From Antilocapra americana (lineage: Eukaryota > Chordata > Mammalia > Artiodactyla > Antilocapridae), in assembly GCA_007570785.1 (NCBI GenBank), contig ML661902.1, forward strand, positions 1,197,338 through 1,261,337: a DNA stretch of 64,000 nt, given 5' to 3'. Positions 60,887 to 64,000 of this stretch are shown here, one piece after another. The notes under the pieces are model-generated. The model worked only from the letters and a program-made list of their open reading frames with translations, was not told where the DNA came from and did not search any database. The translations under genes were made by a program, and so were the position numbers. How positions within the stretch are numbered: the first letter of the stretch is position 1; each line of letters opens with the position of its first letter.

Positions 60887-61122
60887 GTCTCCTAGTTTAG
60901 TTTTTTCTCATTCTATTCATTTATACCTTCATCTCAAAGACTTACCCAATGAACATTCTAAACCCTCTAGTGGATGCTGTCAGTATGGCTGCCCACCCCC
61001 GCCAAGTGTGGAGTCAGCACTTCAAGACCCAGCACTTGTCTCCATTGATTGGTAAGTGATACCACTTTTCTGGGTTCATAGTCAGAGACATAGGAGCAGA
61101 CAGTGCGGCTACACCATGGAGC

Positions 61123-61171
<49 letters not shown>

Positions 61172-61315
61172 CTGCATTAGACTTCCTTTTTAAAAAGGAA
61201 AGCAATGTAATAAAAAATAAAGAGCTGTAAAATATTTTTTACATATATTACAGTTTCACAAACACAGGAACAACTGAGTCTTCCCTATCCTTGATTCTAG
61301 CATCTTATACCAATC
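60887..61315. other. Intergenic, with (CA)n
   Basis: Unique apart from the CA microsatellite at 61125-61172. Confidence 0.5.
61125..61172. repeat. (CA)n microsatellite, about 23 units
   Basis: Uninterrupted CA dinucleotides; likely polymorphic. Confidence 0.95.
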
Positions 61316-61905
61316 ATTCATTCATTCAGTCAGTCAGTCAAAAACTTCAGTGATTATCAGGTACTGTGCTAACTGGGTGCTCCAGGAGCATCAGGCCCAA
61401 CAGGGAATATCTTTAAAAGGGCAACAAAATGTGTTGTGTGCTAAGCAAAGTGCTTGTAGTGCATAGGTTTGAATAATTAACTCCATTGAGGAAAGCCCCT
61501 GAAAACTTCCTAAAAGAAGTGAGATTTGTGCTAAGCCCTAAAAGATCCATCAGCATGAGTTAGCCTGGGGAGGGTACAGCATGAACAGAGACCCTTAGTT
61601 GTGAAGATGCTTGGTTTGTGGGGTGCCTGAGACTGGACAGTGACAGGAAAGAGTGAGAAATAGCCCAAGTGATCAGAGATGAGACCAGGAAGGCAGATGA
61701 AGGTCAGCTTTACACACCATACATGAGGAACCAGAGTGTTTAGAAAATCACCTACAGATGTCTCATAACCACCAGACAGTGTTAAATTCGGGAATGACAA
61801 GATTACCTTTGATGTTTGAAAGGCAGTAATTCTGGGGGTTTTTGGAGAATGGGTTGGAGTGGAAAGTGAGGCTCTGGAGATTGGATCCAACAATGTCAAA
61901 TGATA
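61316..61905 (-). mobile_element. L2 3' region (antisense)
   Basis: Starts with the 3'-terminal ATTCATTCATTCAGTCAGTC, then GGTACTGTGCTAACTGGGTG, AAGTGAGATTTGTGCTAAGC, GGAGAATGGGTTGGAGTGG. The order fits L2; decayed. Confidence 0.65.
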
Positions 61906-62077
61906 TCAAGAAAGAAAAGTTCAGAGTCCTCGAATGAGACGGTAGTAGAGGTTTGGTCACATATTGAATATTTGAAAGATAATAATTCATATGACTGTTG
62001 ATTACCATGATAAAAATATTTACCACTTGAGAGAAATTAAAGACGTGTACAAAATACTTGGTGAATCAATGGTTAAT
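61906..62077. other. Intergenic, nothing recognised
   Basis: Short unique stretch before copy 2 of the direct repeat. Confidence 0.4.
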
Positions 62078-62166
62078 GTATTTATAAACATATATCTTCT
62101 GTTGGAAAATATACATAGTTATTTTTACTACCTGGTTAGATGCTATGATTTCAAACCTAGACCACT
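62078..62166 (+). repeat. 89-bp direct repeat, copy 2
   Basis: Differs from 60798-60886 by C to T in CATAC/CATAT (position 62092) and T to C in CAAAT/CAAAC (62156). Homology stops sharply at both ends. Confidence 0.95.
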
Positions 62167-62289
62167 CTAGCATGTATTTATGCTTCATATTGAAATGTAA
62201 TTTATTCTTACTTTTCTATAACCTCACCTTTCATTCATTTCTACATATATAGCAATTACATTTCTCAATATACCATTATATTTTAATGC

Positions 62290-62560
62290 ATACTTTTTAT
62301 GGCATTTGATATGGCAGGCCACTTTCTCTCCTGTAACTCCACTCTTCTTCAGCTTCCACATCATTGTCTTTCAAGGTTATTATCTCACTTCTCTGACAAT
62401 GTTCTCTTCAGGTTTCATGTTGCTTCTCATCTTTCTCTCTCTCCTCAAATGCTGGTTTTCTCATGGTTCTGTATTTCTACCACAGCCCCTTCTTAGTCCA
62501 TCAAACCACTTTATTCATTTCTATGTTACTAATCACAATGTATCTGCTGATGACTCCAAT
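62290..62560 (+). mobile_element. Probable L2 ORF fragment (sense)
   Basis: CTCACTTCTCTGACAATGTT and ATGTATCTGCTGATGACTCC follow the L2 coding order downstream of RT motif A; decayed. It abuts an antisense L2 at 62562. Confidence 0.5.
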
Positions 62561-62561
62561 T

Positions 62562-63768
62562 AGGCATTTAGTCAACAAACACTTTCTAAGCATCTATGCT
62601 ATTCTAGGCCCTATACTACATGCTGAGATTTTGTCACAAGTATATCCAGTCTCTTTCCACAAGAAGAAAACTTTTATTCACTTTATGAGGTGTGGGGAAG
62701 GTTCAATAGGAGGATGCAATGGGATGACAGAGGAAAACTATAAATACAATTTTGGAAGGCAGAAGATAAGTAGAAGTTGGGGAGGCTAAGAGATACATTT
62801 CTGGCAGAAGGGATAGGGGAAGAAGTGGAATCACCGTATGCCTTGAATTCCATTCTTATCAGGATTCAGGGTAGAGTGTGGAGAGCAATGAAGTTGTAAA
62901 GAAGGCAGGATTCAGATGAAGGAGGGTCTTATAGGTCTTGTTAAGGAGCTTAGTTTTTTTTTTTAAGTTTTATTGAAATGTAGCTGAATAATGATTTTGT
63001 GTTAATTTCTACTGCACAGCAAAGTGATTCAGTTATACATGTATACACATATATATTGTTTTTCATATTCTTTTGCATTATGGTCTACACAAGATATTGA
63101 ATATAGTTCCCTGTGTTATTCAGTAGGACCTTGTTGTTTATCCATTCTATATATAATAGTTTGTGTTTGATCCCAATCCTTACCTGCTTCTCCCTTGGCA
63201 ACCACAGGTCTGATCTCTGTATCTGTGAGGCTGTTTCTGTTTTGTAGATATGTTCACTTGTGTCATATTCTAGATGCAACATATAAGTGATGTCATATGG
63301 TATTTATCTTTGTCTTTCTGACTTACTTTGTTTAGTATGATCATCTGCACTAAGGAGCTTAGATTTAGTTTATAGGTCATGAGGAGTTACTGAGTGCAAA
63401 TTACTCCAGCAGCTATGTGAAGGGATGATCATAAAGGGACAATACTAGAGTTGGGAATTATTTAGGATGCTGGTTGGTAGTTAATGTGGAAGACAAATCA
63501 GCAGTTGACTTAATAGATCAGTGGTAGTGGATGGAAAGAAGGGCAGGTGGTTCAAGAAGTGTATAGGAGGTAAAAATCCACAGACCTTAGTGGTTAATTT
63601 AATGGGTCATCAGAGACAGAGAGGCTCTTCTAGGATGTCTGCTAAGTCTCCTTAATACTCCTGGTGCCATCAATAGCATAATGAATAACATCAACAGGAT
63701 TGGAAGCAAGAAAAATAAGGAGTTCAGTTTTGAACACGGTCAATTTTAAAAGCTGGTTAGATATTCAG
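62562..63768 (-). mobile_element. L2 (antisense), host of a nested L1
   Basis: Left part 62562-62953 (TTAGTCAACAAACACTTTCT, TTCTAGGCCCTATACTACAT, then GGGTCTTATAGGTCTTGTTA). After the L1 it continues 63351-63768 (AGATTTAGTTTATAGGTCAT, GGAGTTCAGTTTTGAACACG). The right end is cut by the Bov-tA at 63769. Confidence 0.68.
62942..63362 (-). mobile_element. L1 3' UTR (antisense) with 12-bp target duplication
   Basis: Body 62954-63350: T run, TTTTATTGAAATGTAGCTGA, CAGCAAAGTGATTCAGTTAT, AAGATATTGAATATAGTTCC, CAGTAGGACCTTGTTGTTTA. TAAGGAGCTTAG flanks it perfectly at 62942-62953 and 63351-63362. About 400 bases, 3' UTR and the very end of ORF2 only. Confidence 0.92.
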
Positions 63769-63997
63769 GGGATTCCCTGGTGGCTCAGATGGTAAAGAAT
63801 CTGCCTGCAATGGGAAGACTCAGGTTCGTTCCCTGGGTTGGGAAGATTCCCTGGAGAAGGGAATGGCTACCCACTCCAGTATTCTTGCCTGGAGAATTCC
63901 ATGGACAGAGGAGCCTGTCAAGCTACAGTCCATAGTGTCACAAAGAAATGGGCACAACTGTGCGACTAACACACATTCACACACACTAGATACTCAG
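63758..63997 (+). mobile_element. Bov-tA SINE (sense) with target duplication
   Basis: Body 63769-63986, GGGATTCCCTGGTGGCTCAG through CTGTGCGACTAACACACATT. TAGATATTCAG at 63758-63768 and TAGATACTCAG at 63987-63997 flank it with one mismatch. The window ends 3 bases later. Confidence 0.93.
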
Positions 63998-64000
63998 AGA

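Noticed and set aside
60798..62166. 89-bp repeats as target-site duplications of a 1.2-kb insert
   Set aside because: Far too long for target duplications, and the interior contains an ancient L2 rather than a single mobile unit.
1..64000. A novel defence, metabolic or regulatory gene system
   Set aside because: The window is mammalian intergenic DNA; no host protein-coding gene could be supported anywhere on either strand.

Overview
This is a gene-free stretch of a ruminant (bovid or closely related) nuclear genome. The call rests on many copies of the BovB (RTE-type) LINE and its tRNA-headed SINE partner Bov-tA, on artiodactyl-type L1 3' ends, and on mammal-wide fossils (L2, MIR, MER5A, a MaLR-type LTR). 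I found no host protein-coding gene, tRNA, rRNA, CpG island, CRISPR array or bacterial-type operon. Every open frame with recognisable sequence is a remnant of BovB or L1 ORF2, or of L2. Family names come from my memory of the consensus sequences; no database was searched, and boundaries of old copies are approximate to about 10-30 bases.

Layout. 0-5.4 kb: four Bov-tA SINEs, an L1 3' end split by one of them, a MIR and a MaLR-type LTR. 5.4-10.1 kb: mostly unique sequence plus one probable old LTR. 10.1-11.4 kb: a young 5'-truncated L1 with clean 17-bp target-site duplications. 11.9-15.9 kb: a nest in which an ancient L2 holds an artiodactyl L1, which itself holds a Bov-tA and a BovB. 15.9-20.4 kb: repeat-poor unique DNA. 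20.4-24.2 kb: Bov-tA, a BovB with a readable reverse-transcriptase core, then an old L1 holding a BovB 3' end. 24.2-30.8 kb: repeat-poor AT-rich DNA. 30.8-43.7 kb: scattered SINEs, L2, MIR, MER5A, L1 and one roughly 90-bp L1 tail insertion with a long target duplication. 43.7-48.25 kb: a scrambled cluster of BovB pieces in both orientations. 48.25-51 kb: unique DNA, an L1-like protein fossil and microsatellites. 51-54.2 kb: BovB holding a young L1. 54.3-57.2 kb: a Bov-tA and unique DNA. 57.2-60.1 kb: the longest uninterrupted BovB, then Bov-tA and another BovB end. 60.1-64 kb: L2 fossils, an L1 and a Bov-tA inside L2, microsatellites, and an unexplained 89-bp direct duplication.

The visible BovB pieces sum to about 11.5 kb, or 18% of the window by my own boundaries. 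The elements do not form a pathway. They form a record of successive insertions: L2/MIR/MER5 first, then old L1, then artiodactyl L1, BovB and Bov-tA. BovB supplies the RT/endonuclease in trans for Bov-tA, and L1 mobilises itself. I see no previously undescribed functional system here. The items most worth checking are structural: a BovB-L1 fused open frame, a BovB inverted-repeat cluster, L1 3' tails carrying extra sequence, and the 89-bp direct repeat.
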